Shown here piece by piece: positions 42,491-51,504 of a stretch of DNA of 64,000 bases. The notes under the pieces were generated by a model. That model ran no database searches. It was not told where the DNA came from and saw only the letters and a program-made list of their open reading frames with translations. Source of the stretch: Pelagerythrobacter marinus. Lineage in GTDB: Bacteria; Pseudomonadota; Alphaproteobacteria; Sphingomonadales; Sphingomonadaceae. The position numbers were made by a program, and so were the translations under genes. Position 1 is the first letter of the stretch. Each line of letters starts with the position of its first letter. Location: positions 1 through 64,000 of the forward strand of contig NZ_WTYO01000001.1 in the NCBI RefSeq assembly GCF_009827515.1, read 5' to 3'.

Positions 42491-44398
42491 TCAGCCCTTG
42501 GCCTTGTTCGACGCAATCACCCGGCGCAGCAGGTAGACGAAGCCGAGCGTCAGCAGGACCCAGCCGAAGCCGATCAACCATAGGCGGTAGCGCTGGAGGA
42601 ACTGGGCGAAGGAGCTTTCATCGGGGTAGCGGATGTCGATCAGCCGCTCGCGCGCGTCGTGGAACGCGAACGCGATCTGGTCGCCGGCGAGGAAGGCGGC
42701 ATTGCCATATCCAAGCACCGGCGGTTCCTCACTGGCGCCGAGCGCGGCGAAGTCGGCGCCGGGGCGTATCCACAGGACCGGGCGGCCACCCTGTTCCAGA
42801 ATCTGCACCGTGGTCAGGTTCTCGATCGCCTCGCGGTCGAGGATGGTCCGGCCGTCCTCGCCCGCGATGGCGATCGCGCCCCGGTCGAACCGCACGATTG
42901 GCTCGGTGCCTGCAGGGGCCTGCGCGCCGACATAGACCACCGGCCCCGCGTCGGGGATGGCGTCGTAGGAAACGCCGACCGCGCCTTCGCCGCTGACGAG
43001 CGGACCCAGCAGTGCGGCCGCCGGACCGAGGGCGGCGGCATCGGGCATGACCAGCGTGAACCCGTCATTCAGAGCGGATGGCAGGTCGGAGAAATCGTCC
43101 GGCGCTTCCGCGGGGCCGAGTTCGATTCGGCTCGAAGGCAGGAGTTGCGCCGGGTATCCCTGCGGCGCGTACTTGCAGTCGCCGCTCGCGGTCTGCCGGA
43201 CGACGCTGACATCCAGGCTGTTCTGCGTGTTCGCCAGGCCATCGGGCAGGTCGACCGCGATCTGCGTCCGGCCGTCTTCCTCCGCCTCGGCGCTGGCGAG
43301 CAGGACGCCGTTGAACAGCACCGTGATGACCGGCGGCGAGGCGCCGCCGTCCTCGGCCACGGCGACGTCGAGCACGAGGCCGGTCATGCGCTGTCCGGCC
43401 GGAATGGCCGAGGCGGGAATGGCCACGTTCCACTCGCCCCGATCGGAAATGGCCTGCACCGAAGTGTCGGCGCCGAGGTCGGCGATCGTCAGGCCGCGCG
43501 CTGCGCTGCGGGCATCGCGCCCTGCAGCGGCGAGGCTGGGCGCGGCGGCGACGGCTTTCCAGTCGCTGCGCAACAGGCGGGCTCCGGCGACCGGGTCCTC
43601 TCCGCCCAGGTCGAGCGCCGGCCGTCCTCCGTCCATTCGCACCGCCATTGCCGGCGCCGCCGGCCCGGCGAAGCCGACGCGCGCGACCTGCCAGCCGTTC
43701 CCCTGCGTGCCCCCGCGCGGCGGCGATCCGGCAAGGCGCGCATCGCCGCCGCCGAGCATCAGCGTGAGGGCGGCGGCGGCCTGGCGGGCGCTGGCCCCGT
43801 CGGGCAGCGACAGGTCGAGCGCGGCAGGCATGGCCGCCGCCAGCGTGGAGACGCGCCGCAGGCTGTCGCCGTCGAACCGGGCTTGCAGCCCGCCGTCGCC
43901 GGCAAAGGCGAGATAGGCGCCGGAAAGGCGCTGGTCGACGCAGCGATCCTCGGTAATCGCGCCCGAGTAGATGATCCGCGCCGCGAGGTAGCCCCGGTCC
44001 GCGAGCGCGGGATCGACCGGGATGTCGATCATCCCCTGCGACGGGCCTTGCGGCAGGGCGGCAGTATACTGGGTGCGTCCGCCGATCTCGATCGCCACCG
44101 ATCGCCGGCTGCCGAAAGCGGAATCGGCGCGATAGGGCAGGACCAGCCGCAGCTCTTCCACTTCCGCGCCTGCGGGTACCGGGAAATAGAGGTCGCGCGC
44201 GCCCGAAAGGCCGGCGATTTCGAAGCCGCTTTCGAAACCGAGTTCGCGCAGCGTGATCGTGCGCGCGACGGACGGGGCCGGCTCGTCGGTGGCGGCCGCC
44301 ACAGTCGGGGCGATTGGCGCCCCGACTTGTGCCGACGCCGCGGCCGACGCCGCCATGGCGGTTGCCGCGACGGCCCCCAGGAATGCGTGTCTCGTCAT
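42491..44398 (-). CDS. BcsB-like cellulose synthase regulatory subunit family protein
   Basis: A 635-residue protein with a signal peptide (ending S-A-Q-V-G), two carbohydrate-binding/flavodoxin-like repeats typical of BcsB and one C-terminal membrane helix (about 608-628), followed by a basic tail. Recognisable positions are FPVPAGAEVEELRLVLPYRA, V-L-F-N-G-V-L-L-A-S, and a C-K-Y-A-P segment near the second repeat. In BcsAB, this subunit guides the chain through the periplasm and is required by the synthase. It is the first gene of the operon and diverges from a hybrid kinase 227 bases away. Confidence 0.82.
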   Translation of the reverse strand: MTRHAFLGAVAATAMAASAAASAQVGAPIAPTVAAATDEPAPSVARTITLRELGFESGFEIAGLSGARDLYFPVPAGAEVEELRLVLPYRADSAFGSRRSVAIEIGGRTQYTAALPQGPSQGMIDIPVDPALADRGYLAARIIYSGAITEDRCVDQRLSGAYLAFAGDGGLQARFDGDSLRRVSTLAAAMPAALDLSLPDGASARQAAAALTLMLGGGDARLAGSPPRGGTQGNGWQVARVGFAGPAAPAMAVRMDGGRPALDLGGEDPVAGARLLRSDWKAVAAAPSLAAAGRDARSAARGLTIADLGADTSVQAISDRGEWNVAIPASAIPAGQRMTGLVLDVAVAEDGGASPPVITVLFNGVLLASAEAEEDGRTQIAVDLPDGLANTQNSLDVSVVRQTASGDCKYAPQGYPAQLLPSSRIELGPAEAPDDFSDLPSALNDGFTLVMPDAAALGPAAALLGPLVSGEGAVGVSYDAIPDAGPVVYVGAQAPAGTEPIVRFDRGAIAIAGEDGRTILDREAIENLTTVQILEQGGRPVLWIRPGADFAALGASEEPPVLGYGNAAFLAGDQIAFAFHDARERLIDIRYPDESSFAQFLQRYRLWLIGFGWVLLTLGFVYLLRRVIASNKAKG

Positions 44399-44625
44399 GG
44401 AAATGCCCTGGCTCGCTTTGCATCCTGCCGGCGCTGGCCGGCGTCGTTCACGCGACAGAAGCGCAAAACTATCGGCCAAATTCAAGCCGGTGGGGCGAAC
44501 TTTCCGCAGGTGCGCGACGTGCAGTGTATAACGCGCGAGGGGCGGGATTGTGCCCGGATCGGCTTTCTTGCATACCCGTCGGGCAGCCCCCGTCGCACGA
44601 CACGTTGAGCAGGGTTATCATCGCT

Positions 44626-47028
44626 ATGGACGTTCTCTCGGTCCTGCTGGGCCTCGTTCTGGGGATGGTCGTCATGGGTGCGGTGGCGGCCGTCTGGCTG
44701 CGTTCGCGCGCCGCTGCGGACCGGGCGCGGGAGGACGCGCCGCCTTCCGCCGTCGCCTCGGCCATGCCGAGCCCCGCGGTCGAAGACGGGATCTTCGCCG
44801 GCCTGGCCGATGCCGTGCCCGACATGGTCGTCGTCGTCGGCCCCGACCGGGTCCGCCGCTATATCAGCCCCGCGTGCCAGTGGCTTCTTGGGTATCGGCC
44901 GGAGGAGATGATCGGCCAGTCGCCGATCAACGGCATCCATCCCGACGATCGCGCCGCGACGATGGAAGCAAGCGAGAAGCTGCTCCAGGGCAAAGTGCCG
45001 AGCGTGCTTTCGACTTATCGCCATCGCCATGCCGACGGGCACTACGTCTGGCTGGAAGCGAACTTCACCGCCCGCCACACGGACGCGGGCGAACTGCGCG
45101 ATTTCGTCGGCGTCGTGCGCGACATCGGCGCGCGGCGGCGCGACAAGCTGCGCGATACGGAGCGCAACGCCCAGCTGCGCGAGAACAACCGGCTGCTGCA
45201 GATGGCGGAGAAGATCGCCAATATCGGCCACTGGCGCGTCGACGTGCAGGAAGGGACGCTGATCTGGTCGGACCAGGTCTATCGCATCCATGGAATGCCC
45301 GACGATTTCGTCCCTAACGTCGAGCAGGGGATCGACTTCTATCACGAAGAAGACCGGCCGATGGTGACCGAGATGGTCGAGAAGGCCTTTGCCGAAGGGA
45401 AGGATTTCCAGTTCCGCGCGCGCATCGTGCGTCCCGATGGGGAGATCCGCCACGTGGCCAGCGTCGGCCATGCCGAAACCTCGCCCACGGGCGAAGTCAT
45501 CACCGTCTTCGGCGTGTTCAAGGACATTACCCAGACCGTGATGGCGGAGGAACGCCTGCGCCGGTCGCGCGACGAGGCGGAGCGTGCATCGCAGGCCAAG
45601 GCGCACTTCCTCGCCAACATGAGCCACGAGATCCGCACCCCGATGAACGGGGTGATCGGCTTTGCCGATCTCCTGCTCGAAAGCGACCTCGCCGACGAGC
45701 ACCGCGAATATGTCCGCATGATCTCGGATTCGGGCAAGGCGATGCTGCGCCTGCTCAACGAATTGCTCGACCTTTCCAAGATCGAGGCGGGGCGGATGCA
45801 GCTGTCGCGCGAATCGGTCGATTTCGGGCACCTCGTGCGCAGCAGCGTGCGCCTGTTCGAACCCAATGCCCGGGCCAAGGGCCTGGCGCTCGAAACCGAC
45901 ATCGCGCCCGACCTGCCCGAAGGGGTGGGCGACAAGCTGCGCGTGCGGCAGATCATTCTCAACCTCGTCGGCAACGCGATCAAGTTCACCGAAAGCGGGT
46001 CGGTCCGGATCGAGGCGTGCGAGGAAGACGGCGTGGTCGTCATCCGGGTGATCGACACCGGGCCGGGGATCGCGCAGGATAAGCTGGCCTATATCTTCGA
46101 GGAGTTCACGCAGCTCGATGGACAGGCGCCGGGCACGGCGGCCGGCACCGGAACCGGGCTGGGCCTCGCCATCGCGCGCCAGCTGGCCGAGCTGATGGAC
46201 GGTGAACTGGTCGCCCGCAGCGCGCTCGGCCGCGGCTCGACGTTCGAACTGCGCCTTCCGCTCGTCAGGTGCGACGCGGGCGTCGCGCCCGAGCCGGCGG
46301 CGAAGGACGCGGCCTCCTTCCGGCGGACGCTGGCCGGCCGCCGGGTGCTTCTGGCCGAAGACGCGGAGATCAACCGCAAGCTGGTGATCGCCATGCTCGC
46401 GCGCCTCGGCGTCGCGGTCGAGGTTGCCGAGGACGGGAAGGAGGCGGTCGAGCAGGTCGAGGGGGCGAAGGCCCGCGGGCAGCTGTTCGATGCGGTGCTG
46501 ATGGACATGCAGATGCCCGGGATGGACGGGCTCGAGGCGACGCGCCTGCTGCGCGCGCGCGGCGTCTCAGGGGAGGAACTGCCGATCATCGCGATCACCG
46601 CCAATGCCTATGCCGACGACGTGGAACAGTGCCTCGAGGCCGGGATGCAGGACCACCTGGCCAAGCCGATCTCGATCGAGCGGCTCGGCCGGTCGCTCGA
46701 AAAATGGCTGGTGCGCGACGACGGCGCGTCCGCGCCCGGCGAGAATGGCGAAGGGCAGGACATCGACGATGCCCGCCGGATGTACGAGCGGCGCAAGGCG
46801 GACTTGCGGGCCTTGGTCGAATCGCTCGACGAAGGGCGCCTGGCCGATAGCGAGCAGGGCCGCGAACTGCGCGAGCAGCTGCATGTCATGGCCGGGGTGG
46901 CGGCCCATTTCGGAGACGGCGAACTGGGCGATCTCGCCCGGCGGATCGATCGCAACCTCAAGGACGGGACCGACCGCGAAAGGCTGGCGCGGGACCTCGC
47001 CGACCTGCGCGGCCGGCTAGCGCGCTAG
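44626..47028 (+). CDS. Hybrid sensor histidine kinase, PAS-PAS-HK-REC-Hpt
   Basis: An 800-residue kinase. One N-terminal helix (4-25) is followed by two PAS domains (about 55-170 and 195-305), the dimerisation helix with phosphorylated H334 (F-L-A-N-M-S-H-E-I-R-T-P), and an ATPase domain with N450 and D-T-G-P-G (477-481). A receiver domain has D627 and K680, and a C-terminal Hpt-like segment has H753 (L-H-V-M-A-G-V-A-A-H-F-G). It is divergent from the exopolysaccharide operon, whose fourth gene is a response regulator, so H334 to D627 to H753 to that regulator is a plausible relay. The signal sensed is unknown. ATG 44626 was chosen because the membrane helix starts there. Confidence 0.93.
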   Translation: MDVLSVLLGLVLGMVVMGAVAAVWLRSRAAADRAREDAPPSAVASAMPSPAVEDGIFAGLADAVPDMVVVVGPDRVRRYISPACQWLLGYRPEEMIGQSPINGIHPDDRAATMEASEKLLQGKVPSVLSTYRHRHADGHYVWLEANFTARHTDAGELRDFVGVVRDIGARRRDKLRDTERNAQLRENNRLLQMAEKIANIGHWRVDVQEGTLIWSDQVYRIHGMPDDFVPNVEQGIDFYHEEDRPMVTEMVEKAFAEGKDFQFRARIVRPDGEIRHVASVGHAETSPTGEVITVFGVFKDITQTVMAEERLRRSRDEAERASQAKAHFLANMSHEIRTPMNGVIGFADLLLESDLADEHREYVRMISDSGKAMLRLLNELLDLSKIEAGRMQLSRESVDFGHLVRSSVRLFEPNARAKGLALETDIAPDLPEGVGDKLRVRQIILNLVGNAIKFTESGSVRIEACEEDGVVVIRVIDTGPGIAQDKLAYIFEEFTQLDGQAPGTAAGTGTGLGLAIARQLAELMDGELVARSALGRGSTFELRLPLVRCDAGVAPEPAAKDAASFRRTLAGRRVLLAEDAEINRKLVIAMLARLGVAVEVAEDGKEAVEQVEGAKARGQLFDAVLMDMQMPGMDGLEATRLLRARGVSGEELPIIAITANAYADDVEQCLEAGMQDHLAKPISIERLGRSLEKWLVRDDGASAPGENGEGQDIDDARRMYERRKADLRALVESLDEGRLADSEQGRELREQLHVMAGVAAHFGDGELGDLARRIDRNLKDGTDRERLARDLADLRGRLAR

Positions 47029-47090
47029 GCGCGCCCGCGTCCGCGGCGGTCCGCGCCGGGACGAAAGATGCGCCCGCGGCGCGGCCAGAG

Positions 47091-47104
47091 TTAACCGCGG
47101 TTAA
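47091..47104. promoter_or_regulatory. 14-base perfect palindrome, CtrA-like
   Basis: TTAACCGCGGTTAA is a perfect palindrome 25 bases ahead of the small gene at 47129 that leads into the methyl-accepting protein. The TTAACC half-sites resemble CtrA boxes, but the spacer is six rather than seven. Confidence 0.5.
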
Positions 47105-47128
47105 ACCATATCGCCGCAAGGGGCGGGC

Positions 47129-47449
47129 ATGATCCGATCGCGCCCTCTTCCTGCCGGTGCCGTGCCGCGCATCCTTTCTGTCGTGACGATGCCGGTGTGG
47201 ATCCCGGTCGTCGTTCTCGCGGTGATCCTCGCCCCGCCCGCCGAAGGGGAGATGCTGCTCGTTCCCCTGACCGAGGAGGGCTCGCGCTCGCTGGTCGCGG
47301 CGCTCGGCGATCGCTCGACCCGCCTGATCGCCGCCGGGCCGATTCCCGGCTCGCTCGTGCTGCGCGGTCCGCGCGGCTCGATCTGGGACCGCGTGGGCGG
47401 CAAGGGCGTGCTCGTCCTCGGCGTCCCGGACATGGGGTGTTCGGCATGA
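47129..47449 (+). CDS. Small membrane-anchored protein of unknown function
   Basis: A 106-residue protein with one helix (about 15-36, ending L-A-P-P-A-E-G) and a C-terminal globular part, M-L-L-V-P-L-T-E-E-G-S-R-S-L. Its TGA overlaps the ATG of the methyl-accepting protein (ATGA at 47446-47449), which strongly favours a real gene co-translated with it. The region after the helix may reach into the periplasm. I recognise no family; it might modulate the receptor. Confidence 0.6.
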   Translation: MIRSRPLPAGAVPRILSVVTMPVWIPVVVLAVILAPPAEGEMLLVPLTEEGSRSLVAALGDRSTRLIAAGPIPGSLVLRGPRGSIWDRVGGKGVLVLGVPDMGCSA

Positions 47450-48945
47450 GCGCGGTGGTGACGGAGGAGCTGCGCACGCTGCGCGAACGCGGGGTGCGGT
47501 GGCTGACGCTGGCCGGGTGGGCGGCGAGCTTCGCGTTCCTGCTCGTGGCGCTGTGGTCGGGCGACTATGCATGGCAGGCGCTGCTGGCGAGCGCTCTCGT
47601 CAACGTACCGACCAGCATCCTCGCGCTGCAGCGCCGCTCCGACGCCGTGGCCCGGCTCGCGGTGGGCCTGATGGCCGCTTCGCAACCGGCCCTGCTGCTC
47701 TACGCCACGCGCGGGTCGGAATGGCAGATCGACATGCACATGTACTTCTTCGTCGCGCTGGCGAGCCTGACCGTGCTGTGCGACTTGCGGCCGATCATGG
47801 CCGCCGCGGCGGCGATCGCGCTGCATCACCTCCTCCTGGCGATGATCGCGCCCGCCTGGGTCTTTTCCGGCGGGGGCGGCATTCCGCGCGTGCTCGTCCA
47901 CGCGCTCGCGGTCGTCCTCCAGGCCGCCATCCTCGGCGCGATCGCGCGCAGCCTGACCCGCACGCTCGTGCAGTCGGCGCTCGCGCGCGGGAAGGCGCAG
48001 GAAGCGCTGGAGGCGAGCCGCAGCGAACGCGCGCGGCGCGAGGCGCTCGAACGCGCGCAGGCGGAAGGGCGGCGCGCGGAACTGGCCGAGATCGGGCAGG
48101 CGTTCGAGGATACCGTCTCGCGCGTGACGGCGGCGGTGGCGACGACCGCCGGCGTGCTCGACGAGACGACGAAGGAACTGGACCGGGTCGCGCGCGACAC
48201 CGGCAGCGGCGCCGACGGGGCGGCGCAGGCGGCCGCGGCGGCCTCCAGGGCGGTGGCCTTCGTCGCCGACCACATCGCGGACCTTTCGTCCTCGATCGCC
48301 AGCATCGCGGTCACCGCCTCGCAGCAGGACACCCTCGCCAACGAGGCGCAGGGGCAGTCGCAGTCCGGCGGGCACTCGGTCACCCGGCTCGCCGAGTACT
48401 CTGCCGATATCGGCGACGTCACCCGCGCGATCACCGAAGTTGCCGACCAGACCAACATGCTGGCCCTGAACGCCACGATCGAGGCCGTGCGCGGCGGCGA
48501 GAGCGGGCGCGGGTTCGCCGTCGTGGCGCAGGAAGTGAAGACCCTGGCGCGCCAGGCGGCGGACGCGACCGGCGAGATCGAGGCCCTGCTCAACCGTCTC
48601 CGCGACGGGTCGCACGACGCGGCAAGCCACTTCTCGCAGATCAGCCTCTCGGTGCGCGAACTGGCCGCCGCCGCGACCGCGATCAGCCACGACGTCGACC
48701 GGCAGCGGGTGCTTTCGGCCGATATCGAGGTCAACGCCCGCCAGGCGGCGGCGGAGACCGGGCAGATGGCGGCGCGAAGCGACGAGCTGGCCCGCAGCGC
48801 CCGGCTGACGGAGCGGCTTTCGACCGATCTCAAGTCGGCCTCCGCCACGCTGGTCCGCAATGTCGGCGAGCTCGACCGGTCGGCGAGGGACTTCCTCCAG
48901 CGCCTCGACCGCGCAGCGAGCGACCACCGCCCGGCAAGCGCCTGA
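47446..48945 (+). CDS. Methyl-accepting chemotaxis protein with a multi-helix N-terminal domain
   Basis: A 499-residue receptor. Instead of a periplasmic ligand domain, the first 165 residues form about five or six membrane helices with conserved-looking histidines H98 (M-H-M-Y-F-F) and H127-H128 (L-H-H-L-L). No HAMP domain is evident; a charged coiled coil follows (about 180-225), then the signalling domain with the hairpin tip T-N-M-L-A-L-N-A-T-I-E-A and G-R-G-F-A-V-V-A-Q-E-V. It probably reads a membrane-soluble or redox signal. No che genes are in the window. Confidence 0.88.
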   Translation: MSAVVTEELRTLRERGVRWLTLAGWAASFAFLLVALWSGDYAWQALLASALVNVPTSILALQRRSDAVARLAVGLMAASQPALLLYATRGSEWQIDMHMYFFVALASLTVLCDLRPIMAAAAAIALHHLLLAMIAPAWVFSGGGGIPRVLVHALAVVLQAAILGAIARSLTRTLVQSALARGKAQEALEASRSERARREALERAQAEGRRAELAEIGQAFEDTVSRVTAAVATTAGVLDETTKELDRVARDTGSGADGAAQAAAAASRAVAFVADHIADLSSSIASIAVTASQQDTLANEAQGQSQSGGHSVTRLAEYSADIGDVTRAITEVADQTNMLALNATIEAVRGGESGRGFAVVAQEVKTLARQAADATGEIEALLNRLRDGSHDAASHFSQISLSVRELAAAATAISHDVDRQRVLSADIEVNARQAAAETGQMAARSDELARSARLTERLSTDLKSASATLVRNVGELDRSARDFLQRLDRAASDHRPASA

Positions 48946-48985
48946 AGCGACGGGAGCCGCGACGAGGGGGGAAGGGCCGGCCCGG

Positions 48986-49077
48986 TGGCGGAGACGGAGG
49001 GATTCGAACCCTCGATACCCGTTACCAGGTATGGCTCCTTAGCAGGGAGCTGGTTTCAGCCACTCACCCACGTCTCC
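48986..49077 (-). tRNA. tRNA-Ser (GCT anticodon)
   Basis: The acceptor stem GGAGACG/CGTCTCC, the anticodon loop C-T-G-C-T-A-A, a long variable arm typical of serine tRNAs, the T arm GAGGG-TTCGAAT-CCCTC, and an encoded 3' CCA are all visible on the minus strand. The anticodon GCT reads AGC/AGT serine codons. Confidence 0.97.
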
Positions 49078-49306
49078 GCATGCCCGGGGGCCGTGCGAGG
49101 GGCGCGCTATAACGGCCCGGGCCTGCCCCTGCAAGCCGCCTGTCGCGGCGCGTGGCCGCGGGGCGTGCGAAGGCCCGTTCCGACTCGTTTCGCCGTGTTT
49201 TCGATTCGCTTCGTCGCCGGTTCATTGCCGCTTCAGCCGCGAAGGATTCTGTTCGCGCGTGGACAGGTCCGCGTCGCGGGCCCGCATTTCGAGCCAGGAG
49301 GGGCCC

Positions 49307-50158
49307 ATGCAGATCATCGCCACAATCCGCGGCACGTTCGCGGCGCTGGCCGGGGCCGCCGCACTTGCCGCGGCGCCGCTCGGCGCGCAGACGATCGAGA
49401 CGTTCGATCCCGATACCGCCATCGACGGGGACCTGATGGAACGGCCCGGCGACCAGCCGGTCTATGCCGAACCGCAGCCCACGCCCGATACGGCCGCGAC
49501 CGGGCCCGGCGACGACGCGGTTACCTATTCGCCGACCCCGCCGGCCGATGCGCCGGTGGCCCCGGCATGGTCGGACCCGTCGGCCGCCACCGCCCCCGCC
49601 GCCGCAACGGCCCCGGGCATCGGCCCTGTGTCCCCGGCGGCCCGGGCCGGAAGCCCGCATGTCGCCGCCGCCAGCGACACCTACAAGGAAGACGACCTGA
49701 TCGGCGCGGCCGAAGGGGTCTTCGGCAAGGGGGCCGAGGGCGTGGCGCGGATGATCGAGGACCTGCTGGAGAAGCAGGGCGAACCCAATGCCTATATCGT
49801 CGGGCGCGAGGCCGGCGGAGCCTTCGTGGTCGGCGCGCGCTACGGCTCGGGCACGCTCTACCACAAGGTCGAGGGCCAGCGCCCGGTCTACTGGACCGGC
49901 CCGTCGATCGGGTTCGACGTGGGCGCCAACGCGGGCAATACCTTCGTCCTCGTCTACAACCTCTACGACAGCGAGGAGCTCTACGAACGCTACCCCGCGG
50001 GCGAGGGGCAGGCCTACGTCGTCGGCGGCCTCACCGCCTCCTACCTGCGCAAGGGCGACGTCGTGCTGATCCCGATCCGCGTCGGCGCCGGGCTGCGGCT
50101 GGGGGTCAACGCCGGGTACATGAAGTTCTCCAAGAAGCAGCGCTGGTTGCCCTTCTAG
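49307..50158 (+). CDS. eipA: EipA-family (DUF1134) periplasmic protein
   Basis: A 283-residue protein with a signal peptide (ending P-L-G-A-Q-T) and a Pro/Ala-rich, probably disordered segment (about 45-125). The DUF1134 fold follows from E-D-D-L-I-G-A-A-E-G-V-F-G-K, with YIVGREAGGAFVVGARYGSG, G-P-S-I-G-F-D-V-G-A-N-A and V-G-A-G-L-R-L-G-V-N-A-G-Y. In Brucella, EipA is a periplasmic envelope-integrity protein whose gene is under CtrA control. AGGAGGGG precedes ATG 49307. No clear CtrA box was seen in the 229-base upstream gap. Confidence 0.9.
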   Translation: MQIIATIRGTFAALAGAAALAAAPLGAQTIETFDPDTAIDGDLMERPGDQPVYAEPQPTPDTAATGPGDDAVTYSPTPPADAPVAPAWSDPSAATAPAAATAPGIGPVSPAARAGSPHVAAASDTYKEDDLIGAAEGVFGKGAEGVARMIEDLLEKQGEPNAYIVGREAGGAFVVGARYGSGTLYHKVEGQRPVYWTGPSIGFDVGANAGNTFVLVYNLYDSEELYERYPAGEGQAYVVGGLTASYLRKGDVVLIPIRVGAGLRLGVNAGYMKFSKKQRWLPF

Positions 50159-50248
50159 GCGCGCGATTAGAAAATCTGCGCCGTTCCCCCGGGGCCGTAG
50201 CGGGATTTCCTGTTGCGGCCCCGCGCGCGTCTGGGCATGGCGCTGGCC

Positions 50249-51424
50249 ATGCTCGACAGACTCGAACCCCAATCGCCCGACGCGCTGCTCGCGCTGATCA
50301 AGCTCTATGCCGACGACGAGCGGAGCGACAAGATCGACCTCGGCGTGGGCGTCTATCGCACCGGGCAGGGCGACACCCCGGTCTTCGCCGCGATCAAGCA
50401 GGCCGAGGCGCGCCTGGTCGAGGAGCAGGATTCGAAGTCCTACCTCGGCCCCGAAGGCGACATGGGCTTCGTCCACGCGCTGATGCCCTATGCCTTCGGC
50501 AAGGATGCGGCGATGGGCGGCCGCCTGGCCGGGATGCAGACCCCGGGCGGCACCGGCGGCGTGCGGCTGGCCGTGGCGCTGGCGCGCCGCGCGGGCGTGG
50601 GCCGGGTCCACCTGGGCACGCCCTCGTGGCCCAACCACGCGCAGATCCTGGCCGACGTCGGGGTCGAGACCGCGACGTTCCCCCATGCCCGGGCCGACGG
50701 CACGGCCGATGCCGACGCCCTGCTGGCGGTGATCCGCGGGGCGAAGGCGGGCGATGCCGTGCTGGTCCACGGCTGCTGCCACAATCCGACCGGGATCGAC
50801 TATTCGCCCGAGGAATGGGACGCGATCGCCAAGGCGTTCGCCGAGGGCGCGGCGCTGCCGATCCTCGATCTCGCCTACCAGGGGCTGGGGCAGGGGATCG
50901 AGGAAGACGCCTATGGCCTGCGCCGGGTGCTCGCCGCCGTGCCCGAGGCGCTGGTCGCCTATAGCTGCGACAAGAACTTCGGCATGTACCGCGACCGGGT
51001 CGGCGCGCTTTACGTCCTCGCCGCCGATGCGGGGCAGCTCCCGGCGATCCAGTCGAACCTCAACGCGCTCGCGCGCGCTTCGTGGTCGATGCCGCCCGAT
51101 CATGGCGGCGCTGCGGTGCGCGTGGTCCTGCGCGACGACGGGCTGACCCGGCTGTGGCTGGACGAGCTGGAAACGATGCGCGCGCGGATGCGCGAAGTGC
51201 GCGAATCGCTCGCCGCCGCCGGCACCGCCGGTTCGGTGGACCTCGCCCCGCTGGCGCACCAGAACGGCCTGTTCTCCACCCTCCCGGTGACGAAGGAGCA
51301 GGTCGAGCGGCTGCGGAAAGAGCACGCGATCTACATGGCCGGATCGGGCCGGATCAACGTCGCCGGCCTGCACCAGGGCAATATCGACAAGTTCGTGAAG
51401 GCCCTGGCCGACGTGACCGGCTGA
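50249..51424 (+). CDS. Aromatic/aspartate aminotransferase, class I
   Basis: A 391-residue PLP enzyme of the AspC/TyrB group, which transfers an amino group between aspartate or aromatic amino acids and 2-oxoglutarate. Markers: K-I-D-L-G-V-G-V-Y, P-G-G-T-G-G, S-W-P-N-H with W127, C-H-N-P-T-G-I-D, D-L-A-Y-Q-G with D207/Y210, and the PLP lysine K242 in S-C-D-K-N-F-G-M-Y-R. Family members commonly have S-C-S-K-N-F-G-L-Y. ATG 50249 (MLDRLEP) is preferred; ATG 50237 would add four residues. Confidence 0.93.
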   Translation: MLDRLEPQSPDALLALIKLYADDERSDKIDLGVGVYRTGQGDTPVFAAIKQAEARLVEEQDSKSYLGPEGDMGFVHALMPYAFGKDAAMGGRLAGMQTPGGTGGVRLAVALARRAGVGRVHLGTPSWPNHAQILADVGVETATFPHARADGTADADALLAVIRGAKAGDAVLVHGCCHNPTGIDYSPEEWDAIAKAFAEGAALPILDLAYQGLGQGIEEDAYGLRRVLAAVPEALVAYSCDKNFGMYRDRVGALYVLAADAGQLPAIQSNLNALARASWSMPPDHGGAAVRVVLRDDGLTRLWLDELETMRARMREVRESLAAAGTAGSVDLAPLAHQNGLFSTLPVTKEQVERLRKEHAIYMAGSGRINVAGLHQGNIDKFVKALADVTG

Positions 51425-51504
51425 CGCGGCGGCGCGCGCCGCCCGCCGGCCGTTACGCTCGACGCGGCACTTGAACGCGTGACCTTTCGCGCGCGGGCGG
51501 GCCG

